64,000 nt of DNA from contig SDUX01000008.1 of the NCBI GenBank assembly GCA_008729055.1, positions 248,001-312,000 on the forward strand. Reading direction: 5' to 3'. This document shows positions 1 to 13,268 of this stretch, in pieces (positions within the stretch are counted from its first letter, which is position 1; each line of letters opens with the position of its first letter). The notes under the pieces are model-generated. The model did no database searches and was not told the DNA's origin. It worked only from the letters and a program-made list of their open reading frames with translations. Position numbers and translations under genes: made by a program. This stretch comes from Pyropia haitanensis (Eukaryota; Rhodophyta; Bangiophyceae; Bangiales; Bangiaceae).

Positions 1-1614
1 CGGGCGGTTCCGCCGTGCCGCGGCACCCCCAATTGCACGGCACACGGGGTTGCGTGAGTATGGGTGCCCGCGGGGCGCCCGCCGCCACGGCGCGCGCGGC
101 CACCGCGGGTGGGTGCGCCGCCGCCCGGGCCGGCCGGCCGACAGGCCGGCAACCAGTATCCGTCTCGCGTCCACCCACCGCCCCCACCGTCTGGGGGCAC
201 CCCCCACCCACCTCCCCCGCCCGCCACCCGACCCACCCGCGCACCCCGCTTGACCCCCCCCCCCCTTCCCCGCCGCACCCGCCCAAACGTACAGGATAAA
301 CTCATCCGCACTGATCTGGCCGTCCCCGTTGGCGTCCATCGCGTGGAACTGGCGCGCCACGTCCTCGTCGGGCAGGCCGACGCCCGCGTCGGCGAGCGCG
401 GCGCGGAGCTCGACGAGGTCCACCGCGCCGCTGCGGTCGCGGTCGAGCTGGGTAAACACCTCCCGCGCGTGCGCCAGCAGCTTTGCCCGCTCCCGCCGCC
501 GCGCGTCGTCGGCGGCGGCGCCGCCGTGCCCATCCACGGGGCCCGGGCCGTTGGCTGCCGGGGGGGGCGCCGGGGGTGGCGACGGCGCCACGTGGCCGCC
601 GCGGCCGCCACAGCCACGAACGCCACAGCCACGACCGTGGCCGCCAAGGCAACCGCAGGCGCCGTGGCCGTCACGGCCACAGCCGCCGCCGTGGCCACAG
701 CCGCCGCCGTGGCCACAACCGCCGCAGCCGCCGCCGACGCCGCAGCCGCCGAGCGCCGCCGCGTAGGCGGACGCGTGCGGCCCCTGGGCCGCCTGCGGCG
801 CCGCGTGGCCACCGTGACCGCCACCGTAGCCGCCGTGGCCGCTACCGCCACCGCCGCCGCCGCCGCCGTCGCCAAACATCCGATCGGGGCCATGCTCCGC
901 CCCGAGCCGCGACGCGTGCGGCGGCGGAGACGGTTGTGGCGCCGCGTGGCCGCCGTGGCCGCCACCACCATAGCCGCCGTGGCCGTACGTCGGATCGGCG
1001 CCGTGCCCGGCCGCGGGCGGCGACGGGTGTGACGGCGGCAACGGCTGCGGCGCCGCGTGGCCGCCGTGGCCGCCACCACCATAGCCGCCGTGGCCGTACG
1101 TCGGATCGGCGCCGTGCCCGGCCGCGGGCGGCGACGGGTGTGACGGCGGCAACGGCTGCGGCGCCGCGTGGCCGCCGTGGCCGCCACCACCGACGCCGCC
1201 ACCGCCGCCGCGTCCACCGACGCCGCCACCGCCGCCATCGCCGCCGCCGACGTGGCCGTACGTCCGATTGGCCCCGTTGCCCGCCGGGTGCGGCGACGCG
1301 TGTGGCGGCGGCGACGGCCGCGGCGCCGCGTGACCACCATGACCACCACCGACGCCGCCGCCGCCGCCGCCGACGTGGCCGTACGTCCGATTGGACCCGT
1401 TCCCCGCAGGGTGCGGCGACGCGTAAGGCGGCGGCGACGGCCGCGGCGCCGCGTAACCACCATGACCGCCACCGACGACGCCGCCGCCACCGCCGCCGCC
1501 GCCGCCGTCGCTGTGGCCAAACACCCGATTGGCCCCGTTCCCCGCCGGGTGCGGCGACGCGTGCGGCGGCGGCGACGGCCGCGGCGCCGCGTGACCACCA
1601 TGACCGCCACCGAC

Positions 1615-1645
<31 letters not shown>

Positions 1646-2068
1646 TCGCCGTGGCCAAACACCCGATCGGCACCGTGCCCGGCCGGGTGAGGCGACGCGT
1701 GCGGCGGCGGCGACGGCCGCGGCGCCGCGGGGTGCGCGCCGCCGCCACCGCCGCCGCCGCCGCCGCCGCGGCCGCCCCCCCCCCCCCCCGCCCCCCCACG
1801 GGCCATGCGGCATCGCGTGGCCTTCGCCAGGGACGGCCGGCGCCGTGGCGGCGCCGCCGCCCGCGCCGACGGCGGCGGTCGCCATCACCCCAGGCGCGGG
1901 TGGCGGCCAGCCATAGGGGGGCGCCCCACCCCAGGGGGGCGGCGCCGCCCAACCCAACCCGGGGTAAAAGACCGGCAGGGGGGGGGGGGGGGGGGGGGCG
2001 GGGGGCGGCCAGGGGGGGAGGTGGGCGCGCCCACCCCGGCGGGCGGCCACCCCTGTGGAGGGACTCCC

Positions 2069-2125
<57 letters not shown>

Positions 2126-2366
2126 CGGCCGCCAACACCCAGCAGCGCCCCCCCCCCCCTCCCCCCACGGGTGCCGCGGCGAACGGCAGCGGCAATGGCG
2201 GGGCGGGGAGCGCACCCCCCCCCCCCCCCACCGCCGCGTACGCGTACGCGTCGGCCGCGTCCGCCGCCGCGGCCGTCGGCGGCGGCGGCGGCGGCGGCGG
2301 GTGCCGCGGCCGCCGCGGGTCGGCCGGCGGCGGCGGCGGGCCCGCCGGCAGGCCGTCGCGATTCAT
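1..2366 (-). CDS. EF-hand calcium-binding protein with Gly/His/Pro-rich repeat region (partial at window edge)
   Basis: The minus strand around 300-480 encodes two canonical EF-hand loops, LDRDRSGAVDLVEL and MDANGDGQISADEF, with Asp/Asn at loop positions 1, 3 and 5, Gly at 6 and Glu at 12. Upstream, the same frame stays open from about 1806 to 300 and encodes Gly/His/Pro/Tyr-rich repeats. A plausible start is the ATG at 2366 (MNRDGLPAGPPPPP), but reaching the EF-hand frame requires frame changes at the C/G runs near 1780-1800 and 1980-2000. A GTACGT donor at 292-287 follows the second EF hand, so the gene probably continues beyond the window. Layout recalls Gly/Pro-rich EF-hand proteins such as peflin, but two loops alone cannot place the family. 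Calcium binding is well supported; the rest of the function is unknown. Confidence 0.7.
895..1735 (-). repeat. Tandem 37-41-residue coding repeats in the EF-hand protein
   Basis: About six to seven tandem units encode variants of APRPSPPPHASPHPAGNG followed by a (R)xYGH or (R)VFGH step and a poly-Gly stretch. Two adjacent units starting at 1021 and 1132 are near identical with a 111-bp period, a sign of recent unequal exchange or slippage. Length changes between units fall only in the poly-Gly part. Confidence 0.8.
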
Positions 2367-5159
2367 CCCGAAAAAGGGGGGCAGACGGTGCCCGACACAC
2401 GCGGTGCGGGGCGGGCGGGGGGGGGGGGTGCGGCGGGTGTGACGCGCCGGGGGGGGGGGGGGGGGCGGTAGCCGGCGGCGGGGTGGGGGGCGCCCGTCGC
2501 GGACCCGGCGACGGGGCAGCGGCAGGTTATGGTGGGGGGGGGCAGCCGCCGCTGTGGGTGTCAAGGGCGGACGGCGGGGGTGGGGGTGTGGGCAGGAGGG
2601 GGGGGGGGGGGGGATGGCCCACGCACGGTGGGGGGGGAGCGGCCGGCGGCGCCGACGGCGAGCGCGGGAGCGCGCGGGGTCGAACGAAAAAAAAAACACT
2701 GGGGGAGGCGGCGGGCGGGCGGCGACGGGTGGGGAGCGCGGGCGTGGCGGCGGCGGCGGGCAGCCGCGGGCGTCGCCGGCGCGCGGTGCAAGGGCGGGCG
2801 GCGACGCGGAGCGCGGCGGGCACGGGCGGGACGCGCCGGGCGGGCCCGCGTCGCCGGCCGACGGGCGGCACGGCAGCGGCACACGGGGGCGGGCGGGCGC
2901 GTGGGGGGGATCGCCAAAAAAGGAGGGAGCGGCCGCCGCGGCAGCGGCGGTGGCGGCGGTGGCGGCGGGATGGGCGGCCGCGCCGTGGTGTCCCGCACCG
3001 CGGCGGCCGGCGGGTGGGCGCGCCGCGCGTGGGCGTTCAAGAACCGGGGCGGAGCGGGGGGGGGGGGGGGGGGGCGCGCCCGCCGCGGCTCGCGGCGCGG
3101 CGCCGGCGGGCTCGCCGTCCAGCGCACCGACGGCGGCGCGCGCCGCACCGCCGTCGGGGGCGGGCGCCTGTGGGCGCCGCGGCCGCCCTTGCGGCGGCGC
3201 CCCACACCCCCCCCCCACCCCCGACCACGCGCCGCGGGCGGGCCACGCGCGCACGGCCGACGCGGCCCGGTCATGGGTCCCGCCTCGACGGCGATCCCCA
3301 CCGCCACGCCCGGCATGGTCGGAGGGGCCCCGCCCGCGCGGCCGTGGCCGTCGCATCCACCCGCCCGCTAGGGTGGATCGCCACGCCCGCGGGGGGTGCG
3401 CGCCCCGGCGGCGGCCCATCCGGGCGGGCCGTTTGGCGGGTGCCGCCACCACCACCATCCCCGTCAGCGCCGTGGCCGTCACGGCGCGCGCCCGCGTCGA
3501 AGGCGCGCCCGGTGGGGCGGGTGCCGCCGCCGACCGCCGCGCACGGCGGCGACCTCCGGCCCCGCCGCACACCGCCGCCGCCGACGCGTGACCCGGCCGT
3601 ACATCGTTGCCCTGGACGGGCCAATCGGGCGGGGCCCCTCCACGCGGCGCCGCGGCTCGTCGGCGGTGGCCACGATTGTTACGAGGTTCATTGATTTCAT
3701 ATTTGATTTCAATAAATGTATCGATTAATGAATACGTTGATGAAAGGGCCCCTGAGACAGACCATTCATTGATTGTCTATTTGTATGACAACTTATACTG
3801 ATGACCACGGACAACTTGAACGTGAATCGTAGTTGCTCCGGCGGGTCCTCCGCACTCCGGCCACGCCGGCGGAGGCACCAACCCCTGCCCGTCCACTGCA
3901 ATTGCCGAGTCAATAGGACGTGGCCTTGTCTGTTGCGCAGTAGTGCTTGGTCTCCACGCCACCTGCCGCGCCATAAGCGGACACGTGCCGCTGTTATAGA
4001 GACGCCTCCCCAGCAGAGTGTTGTTCAGCTGCTTGTCCTTCTCCAGCTTGTTATAATGGTGAAGAATGGCCCAGACTCCAATCTGCAAATTGAACTCCAG
4101 CCTCGTGTCACTCGCCCTGCGGTCCCAGCCAATGCTTGGGCGCGTGACCGGCAGCGCTGAGCCATCAGCACCATCAAAGTCCTCAGCCTCTCTGACTCCC
4201 GCCGTAGATCTTCTCCAGCTGCAGCCGTCGCCGACGTGTCGTTCCAGCCGCGACCCTCCGACGCGCTAGAAGGCCGTGTGCCAGCGCCGACCTCAGGAGC
4301 TGTGCGAGACTCCATCATACGTTATCACATGAAGCAATGTACACAAGAGGCAAGTGCGAAAGAGTCTGCGCGGGGTCATGTGGGGGCAGGGTGGGCCGAG
4401 TCGCAACAGGCTCCACAGGCACGAAGCAGCTGTCATCCATGGGGTGCAAGAGTACTGTACACTCGGCGACGCCGGGAACAGCAATTACCAACCGAACAGC
4501 ACCACTCAATACGACTTACAAGCTACATTTACTGACTCTTAATAACAATTGTTTATATATCAAAGTGAAGACAGTCGATAAGTGCATCAATGTACGCCGC
4601 TACAAGTTTTGATTCACTGTTTAACAACCCTGGCGGTGACGCCTCTTGCCGCCGACACGGGGTGGGCCCGTCGATACAGTTTGTTGGGGGCCAACTCGAC
4701 GGCCCGCCGTGGGAGCCCGTAGGTGGCGGTTCCCGTCGGCGGTGGCGCGGCCACCGCCGTCGTCGCCACGGCCGCCGCCCCGGACCCGTCGTCGACCGAT
4801 CGACGGGCGGCTGGTCAGCCGGGTGTGCGCCGCCTTTTTTTGCAGCCGCGATGGCCCGCGCGCAGCCGCCGCGGCGGTACGCGCCACCAGACGCGACCGT
4901 CCACGCGCGGAGAGGGCCGCCGCCAACAGGCGCAGGCGGCAACCCCCCCCTCCGTCCCGGCCCCTCGTGACGCGTGGGCGGATTTCCCACGGGACGCGGC
5001 CAACGCGCGCACGACCAAACGCTTCCATCAGCAGACGACGGGCGTATGATGAGCAACCCCTAGGAACAGACGACTAAACAATAAACCCCAGTGCGCGGCC
5101 TGCGCGGCCTACGAGGTCAAAAAGAAAAAAAAAAAATGTACACCGGCGCCCCCCCCCAC
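2367..5159. other. Intergenic region with no supported gene
   Basis: 2367-3640 is extremely GC-rich with G runs and only compositional open frames. 3660-4620 is an AT-richer island with several short AT runs (around 3680-3730 and 4540-4620) and no recognisable coding, tRNA or repeat signature. 4621-5159 returns to GC-rich sequence. I see no gene here. Confidence 0.5.
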
Positions 5160-6204
<1,045 letters not shown>

Positions 6205-6810
6205 GGTGGCGGCGGGAGGGGCGGGGCGGAGGGCGGTTGTGGGAAGCGGAAAAAAGTGCAGGGTGGGCGAGAAGAGTAGCAACAGGTGGGGTCGGAGATG
6301 GGGGCACAAGGATAGGCGTGGGGAGAGGCACGAGGGAGTTTATGGCGAGATGTCGCGGTGGGGGCGGGGATCACGCGTTAGCAGCCGGCGATGACGCGGA
6401 AGGGGGATGCCAGAGGCGGTGCGATCGGGGCCAAGGCGGTGCGCTTGGTCAACCGGCGCGGAGGCCACCACGCCCGCGCCCGTCTGAGCCACACACGACT
6501 GAGGTGGGGACAACCCCCTTTCCCGTCATTGGTCAAAACCCCCTCTGGCCGCATCATGCGGCCAGGGGGAATCTTTGGAACGGTTGGCCCGCGGATCGGC
6601 GTGTCCATCCAGGCTACTGGAGCAACGGCGCTGAAAGGTGCGCGCCATTGGTTGGATCACACCCACGTGGCGGTTGTTGAGAGACTTGAACACAATTACA
6701 GTGTATGTCAAACTTCCATGGATTACGTCACACTCAACCATCGACAATTGTAGTTTTCACGATTCAAAAGAACGCCAATCCCGTGCCTGCCTGTCAGACG
6801 ATCCTCGCTA
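6205..6810. other. Upstream region of the TPI gene
   Basis: No gene is seen. This stretch between the TPI start and the palindromic array should hold the TPI promoter and 5' UTR. I recognise no specific promoter element in it. Confidence 0.4.
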
Positions 6811-7175
6811 ACTGGATAACACCACCCCTGTTATCAAACCCCCCTCACGACCTCTAGGAGGGGGTCGGATAACATGTTATCCAACCCCCCCCCAGAGGTC
6901 GTGAGGGGGGTTTGATAACTGGATAACACCACCCCTGTTATCAAACCCCCCTCACGACCTCTAGGAGGGGGTCGGATAACATGTTATCCAACCCCCCCCC
7001 AGAGGTCGTGAGGGGGGTTTGATAACTGGATAACACCACCCCTGTTATCAAACCCCCCTCACGACCTCTAGGAGGGGGTCGGATAACATGTTATCCAACC
7101 CCCCCCCAGAGGTCGTGAGGGGGGTTTGATAACTGGATAACACCACCCGCTGTTATCATCATATCCCACTAGGGG
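6811..7175. repeat. Tandem array of 107-bp palindromic units
   Basis: Three full units start at 6811, 6918 and 7025, with a truncated fourth at 7132; the period is exactly 107 bp. Each unit contains a 90-bp palindrome (6830-6919 in the first) whose half-sites match at 42 of 45 positions and whose centre is GGATAACATGTTATCC. A 17-bp spacer separates palindromes and itself carries GGATAAC. GATAAC/GTTATC boxes therefore recur through the array. The fourth unit diverges after about 25 bases. The array lies between the 3' end of the phytase-like gene and the 5' side of TPI. Confidence 0.97.
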
Positions 7176-7490
7176 GCGTTTGATCCCTTGCGGTCCGGCC
7201 CGCCCCCCCCCCCCCCCCCCCCCCCCGCGCACCACGACCCACACGCCGCAGCCCGCCATGCCACCATCGGGTGTGAGGCAGGACTGTCTGATGTGCCGCG
7301 GGACGGGACAGCGGGCGTGGCGACCAGGACGGGTGACCGGCAGGAGCTTGTCCGTCGCAACAAAGCACAGTGAGATGCTGACTGGAGCAAGGCGACGATG
7401 GCGGGGAGGCACTGGGAGCAGGAATAAAACAAAAAACAAAAAAACAGAAGAGATGAACCTGGCTCCCCTGCCAGACAGTTAAGTTGGTCT
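7176..7490. other. Intergenic stretch with a long C tract
   Basis: No gene is seen. It contains a run of roughly two dozen C residues at about 7203-7226 and an A-rich patch (7427-7445) just downstream of the stop of the minus-strand phytase-like gene. Confidence 0.5.
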
Positions 7491-10400
7491 TCATTCAAAC
7501 GCGTACGTGGAGACCGTGTTGGAGAAGGCCCCACCGACGTAGAGCAGCCCCCGCTTGACGTCGACGGCCAGCCCCTCTGGATCGACATCGCCCTGGCCAC
7601 CCGCCTCAAACACCGCTTGCGTTGGCCGGTTCGTCGGGTGGTTGGACGCGGCAGACACAAACCGCACCGCCTGCACGTCGGTCACGTCCCACAGCGTCAG
7701 CACCGACGTGCGCTCCAGCGCAACCACCGCGTAGACGCGACCGTCGCGGGGGTAGATGGCCACCGCCTCGGGCTCACCGCCCTTGTCATCTGACCGGACG
7801 TCGCGCAGGTCTATCTGCGACTGCGCCGGCTCGTCAGGGTCCACCTCAGAGTTGAAGATGGAGGGGTAGAAGCGCTCCTGGATGCGCGCCAGCAGCTCGC
7901 CACTGTCGTAGACCACCGCCCCCGTGCGAGCGCTCAGGATCGAAAAGGAGCGCCCGCCATAGGCGTACAACGCCCGCTGCGTGTTGGTGGCCTCATCGTA
8001 CCCGTCTGATCGGGCGACAAGGAGCCGTCCAAGGGCCGCGTCGTCTGCCACAAGCGCGGCCAGCTCGGGGGACATGGTGCGGTTGAGCTCCGACAGCAGG
8101 CCCGCCGCGCGCACCGCCTCGCCATCCCGGGCGTCGCCCTCGTTGGCCATAATTAGATACACCTCCTTGTCCACCGGGGAGGTGAACTTGACCATCCCGT
8201 CGGGCTGGGGCATCCCAAACAGCTGCGGATACGACCGGATGTTGATGCGCCCGTCCTTGTCGGACGCGTCCAGGCCGTTGCCCGGCAGCGAGCGGTTGAC
8301 GTAGCCCAACGACTTGACCTCTGCGACCACCCCTTCCAGCAAGTCCACCACCGCAAGCGCGTTGTTCTCTTGCAACACCACGTACGCGGTGGTGCCCGAG
8401 ATGGCCACGTACTCGGGCTCAAAATCCAGCGACGCGACGTCGCTGTCCACCAGCCTGACGCCCTTGGCGCGCAGCTCCGCCGCCTTGCCATCGAACGCGC
8501 CAAAGCCCGCGTCCACGACCGCCCCCGACGCGGCCGTGTAGATCCACGCAGAGCCGGGAATGGACGCGCCCTCCCCCTCGCACGCGGCGACCAGGAAGGC
8601 ACAGTCGTCCGACCAGGTGATCTGGTCTGGGAGGAAGCACGCGTCCTTGAACAGGCGGCCCACCGTCAGGCCCGTCACGGCGCCGCCGCGGCCGACGGTC
8701 GGCGACAAGAGGGCGACGCGGCCCTTGTCCGCATCGTCGGCGGCGGCGAGCGCCACCGCCACCACCCCGTCGGCCGCGCACACCGCCACGCTCGTCGGGC
8801 TAAAGTTGCCAAACGCGACCGACGAGAGGAGCGACACGGGCACCGCGCCGGGGGTGTACACGTCTACCGCGCCGACCTGCCCGTTGGCGGCGTACAGGGC
8901 GCCACGGCGCGCGTCAAAAGCAACAACTTCTGCGGCGCCGCCGTCGGGCTCATTATCCCGCCGGAAGGTCGCCCTGTTGACCAGCCGCAGCCCGTCCGTG
9001 CCGCCTACCGTGTGGTCATTGACGAGCGGCGGGGCGGGCGCCGCCGGCTGGTCACAGACGGTGGCGCCATCGAGGGCGCGGCCCAGGTGCAGCTGCGTCA
9101 CGGCCGTCGCGGCGGCGCCGCCGACGCCAAAGTCGCTGTCGCTGGCGAGGAGGACCGTCGCGGCGTTGACAACGACGAGGCCCTCCTGCTTGGACGACCC
9201 CGCCCAGTCGGCCGTCCCGCCTGCCGTCCGCGCGGAGTCCCACACGAGCACCTTGCGGGCGGGCGTGACGCCGACGGCGGTCAGCGGGCGGGCGCCATTG
9301 GTGGCCCGCTCCAACGACAGGTTGGCGCCCCCGTACTTGGTGTCATCCAGCTTGGTCGTCGACGCGTCAATGTCCACGCGGAACAGCTTGACCTGCCCCA
9401 CCGCCCGCTCTAGCACCAGCATGCCCCCGTCGGGCAGGCCCGTCGCCGCCGACACCTTGAGGTCCTTGGCCGCGTTGGCCGCGACTGTGTAGCCGGCCGG
9501 CGGGCTCCCCTCCAGCGCGTACATGCCCGCGTACGACAGGCGCGCCGCGTCGCGCGCGTCCACATGGATGCCCATCCGCACCGCCCGGATGACCACATTG
9601 TCGACGAGCCCCGCGTCGGCGGTCGCGCCCAGCGGGCTCTGCATAAACGCGGTGAGTGACTTGCCGTCGGCGGCCACCGCGAGCGCCTCGAGGCCACGGT
9701 TCTTGCGCCGCTCCAGCAGCACGTCGGGCAAGGCGCCGACGACCGGGTAGGGGGCGTCGGCGAGCGCCACGACGAGCCCGTGCGGCACGTACCGCGCGAG
9801 CACCCGGCCCGTAAGTCCATGGACGACGAGCACCGACGGGGCGTACTCCTCCACCAGCACCAGCAGGTCCGTCCCGGGGATGGGCGCCACGTCCTCCGTG
9901 TCCACCCCGCCCACGTCGCGGCGCAGGGGCGCGCCCACACAGCCGCCCGCGTAGGGCGTGTCGTCGCGGTCCGTGTTGGGCAGGCCGCTTAGCGGGCGGC
10001 CGTCCGTGCCGCGGAGCGGCACGGAGCGGGCCAGCTCGATCCGCCCCTCCCCCGCCCCCCCCCCCGGGGAGAGCGTAAAGTAGGCAAGCGTCGGCGCAAA
10101 GCCGGCCACGGGAAAGCCCCTGCCGGCCTTGCCCGCCGCGGCCGGGTAGGTCACACCCCCCTCAATCGCCGCCAGCGCCGCGCACGGCTGCGTTGGCCCC
10201 TGGTCCGTGACGCCGACGAGCAGGCCCGGCGCGACGGCGGCGAGGCCCGACCCGACCGCCGGCCGCTCCCCACACACCGACCCCGCGTCGCGGGCGGCGG
10301 CGCCGCAGCCGCGGCCGCGGCCGCCGGCAGAGGCGGGCAGCCACGGGTTGAGGGCGCCCAGCGGCGTCGGCGGCAGCGTCCAGTTGGCCACCACCCGCGC

Positions 10401-10549
10401 CACGCAGTCGCCGGTGTGGGCGGTGGGCGGGTCCGCGAGGGGGACCCCGCGCGGCAGGGGGGGGGGGGGGTGCCGCTGACCGCCGCCGCCGCGGCGACGG
10501 CAGCCGCGGCGGCGGCCGCCGCCGCCGGCATCCACCGGTGTGGCGCCAT
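7491..10549 (-). CDS. Secreted phytase-like esterase domain fused to a choice-of-anchor I domain
   Basis: The start at 10549 gives MAPHRWMP followed by an Ala/Val-rich hydrophobic stretch, a likely signal peptide. The reading frame must change once in the G run near 10456-10470. From there about 990 residues are open to the stop at 7491. The first half contains VDTEDVAPIPGTDLLVLVEE and RRKNRGLEALAVAADGKSL, typical of the esterase-like phytase domain. The second half contains NFSPTSVAV, EPEYVAISGTTAYVVLQENN, FTSPVDKEVYLIMANEGD and GGEPEAVAIYP, typical of the choice-of-anchor I beta-propeller family. Such proteins are usually extracellular and some are annotated as phosphatases. No introns are visible. 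Substrate is not determinable from sequence. Confidence 0.85.
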
Positions 10550-13268
10550 GGCAGTGGCGGCACAAAGGGGGAAGGAGGCGGTGGAGGGGGGGGGGGCGGC
10601 GGCGCCGACGTGCAGTGTGGGGGGGAGGAGGGACGGAAGCTGCCCCACCGCACGTCGGCGGCAATGGTACGGATGCCACCCACGCCGCTGGGCCGGCACC
10701 AGTGATGCCGCCCACGCCACGACCCGACGCAGCGGTGAAGGGGCACGGGAGCACTTGAAGGAGAGCCGCGCCGCGGCGGGCGCCGCCTGCCGCGCTGCCG
10801 CCGCCGCGGCCCGCCGCCGCGCCGCCGCCCGCATCCACGGACCACCAACAGATTCCCGCCCCGGCCCCCCTCCCCCTCCGCCCCCCCCCCCCCCCCCCAC
10901 ACTTCTTCCCCATTCCGGCCCGCAACTGCCGCCGGCCAGGCGGGCATCGTCACCCAGAGCGCATGCTAGCTGGAACGTTGCGTCCACGCCAGCGGCCAAC
11001 CGCCGCCAGGCGGCCCGCCATGATGCGGGGCACGCCGCCGGGGCCACAGCCGCCACGGCACGCCACCCCGCCGAGAGCCGATGCCGCCCGGGCGATCCCG
11101 ACTGGCGCGCCCGGCGCGTGGGCAATGGGGACATCCGCACGGACCCCCAGCGCACAGCAGGTCTGACAACCCTGACAGGTGGCGGGCGGGTGCGCCACCC
11201 CGCGCGGGTCCGCCATTGTATACGGACGGGCCTGTCCAGAGCCGCCGCACCCGCGCCGCCCGCTGCACCGCTACACGGGAGAGGGGATCAGCGGGCCGGA
11301 TCAGCCATCATGGCGGGAGCACCACGGGTCGGGGACGGGCGGCCGGTCGTCGCGGGTGGTGGGTAGTGACGGTGGTAGCCACGGGTGGCCACGCCGCTGG
11401 GGAGACGCGCGCGTGCCCCGCGGGGGCGTGATCGACAGCCTTATTCAGCGCCCAAAGGTTCGCACCGGATCCCGCATCGCCCGCGCCGATTTTGTTCGCG
11501 TCCGCACCAGTCGGTCGGCAGGGCACTGCGCGATTCCGGCCGGCCGCCCGTTTCGCCGCCGCCCCGCGGCGCGGCCGCCGTGGCCGTGTCCGTGGGGTGA
11601 TGGCGACGCCGCCCTCCTCGCCGGCATCCCGTGAGGGCGGCGGTCGTCCACCCCTCTCTCCGTCGCATACAGCCGCCCGCGCCGCGCCCATTGGACCGGG
11701 TGGTCGCAACGTTCCCGCCGCCCCCGCACCGCGGCGCCGCGCGCCCGGTCCCGCTGGCGGCGGGCGCGTCTGACAGCCGTGGCAGCGGGTTTGGCTGATG
11801 GCGTCGGCGGCGGCGGCGTCGGCGGCGTCGGCGGCGGCAGCGACGGCAGCCGCGACAGCAGCCGCGGCGGGAACGGCGGCGGCGGCAGCAGCGGCGGCAA
11901 CTACGGCCCCACCACCCCCGAGGCTGGTGGCAGCGTAGCAGCGCCGGTGGTGGCGATGCCTTTTCCGTCCGTCTGCCCCGTGGGCTTATAGGTGACAGCC
12001 ATCGTGTGGGCCGCAGCGGGGATACGTGCCCATGGTGGCGGCGACGGCTGGGACGGCGTGAGGTGGCGGGCTCCTCCCCCCCTGTGTGTGCAGTCCCACT
12101 GTTGGACGCCAGCGCCCGGGGATGGTGGCTTGTTTTGCGGCGCGCACGGAGGCGGACCCGTTGAGGGCGCACGATGGAGCGGTACTTTGGGGGAGCGCGA
12201 GGGGCGGGGGTCGGGCGGGTTGCTTGCGGCTGACCCTTTGAGGGGGGGGGTGTGGATGAACGCGGACGGGACCCGTTCTGTCAACACCCTGGGCAGTGGT
12301 GGCAGCTGCAGCAGTTGTGGCGACTGCGGTGGCGGTGGCGGTGGAGGTGGTGGTTGAGGGGGGGTGGCGGGGACCCAAACCGTCCCCACCAGCCGCTCGC
12401 CCCCCTGCCCCCCACTTTCCCGAGCGCAGAACGCGCGATGGACAGCATACACGACCGTCAATCCCATCGCCCAGCATCTTTAGTGAGCACGCCACCCACC
12501 CTCCTGCCAATACACGCGCGCCACCGCTCCCGCGCGCCCTCCATTTTCCCCTCACCCTCGCCCCCAGCACCCAGCACATCCTCATGAATCGTGCCCCACG
12601 CCGCCATACATCCACCCTCTTACGCCCTGACACGCTACGCCACACACACCTAGATACGAAGAGAAGCGCCCGCGTGCTCTCCCCTACTCGCTCCATCACG
12701 CTCGCCCTGTCACCCGTTACCACCCTTTGTCACACACCACCGAGCAAGACACTTACGCAAAATAAAAGTGCTCGTCGTTGTCAGCAGTCCGATCGCTGCC
12801 ATGCAGCCGGGAGCCCCCGCCCACTTGGACGCTCTTACAAGGCAACACGACGTCGACTCTCGCGGGTCACTTCACCCATAGTCTGATAGCACCGCATCTC
12901 CTGGCGGACCCACAGCCGCCCCTCCCTGGCCGGCCTCCAACCCGCCCACCCCGCTGGTCGACGTCAGCACACCTCCTCGACCCCTGGCAGCCTCTCCTTT
13001 GCCGAACGCCACCAGTCTCTCTTTCGACCACTCTCCGACTGGCCTCTTCGACTTTCCGAAAGCCACATTCCTCTCCTTTCCCGCTCCCCTGGCGGCTTCT
13101 TCTTCCCCCCCTGGCCAGTCCCTCTTGCCTCTGCTCCCCCGCTTGCCCCCCATCCACACCTTGCAAATATCGAAACAAAGCAAGCGACGAGCAACCGAAT
13201 CTGGCAGACTGGACAATGAAATATGCTATTTATTATCATCTTATTTTCGCTCAATTCAAGTCCTGAAA
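10550..13268. other. Long region without a supported gene
   Basis: 10550-11000 should contain the promoter of the minus-strand phytase-like gene. 11000-12480 is GC-rich with open frames on both strands but no recognisable domain. A Gly/Cys-rich plus-strand end at about 12290-12357 followed by an AATAAA at 12764 could be a gene end, but I cannot support it. 12480-13260 is C/T-rich and non-repetitive. Confidence 0.4.

Noticed and set aside
6811..7175. CRISPR array reading of the 107-bp repeats
   Set aside because: The whole unit repeats without variable spacers, and the genome is eukaryotic.
11901..12467. Possible gene with MAVTYKPTGQTDGKGIATTG on the minus strand
   Set aside because: A tidy N-terminus but no continuation, no domain and no convincing splice sites.
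12290..12770. Gly/Cys-rich plus-strand gene end with AATAAA at 12764
   Set aside because: The upstream coding part cannot be established; the AATAAA may be coincidental.
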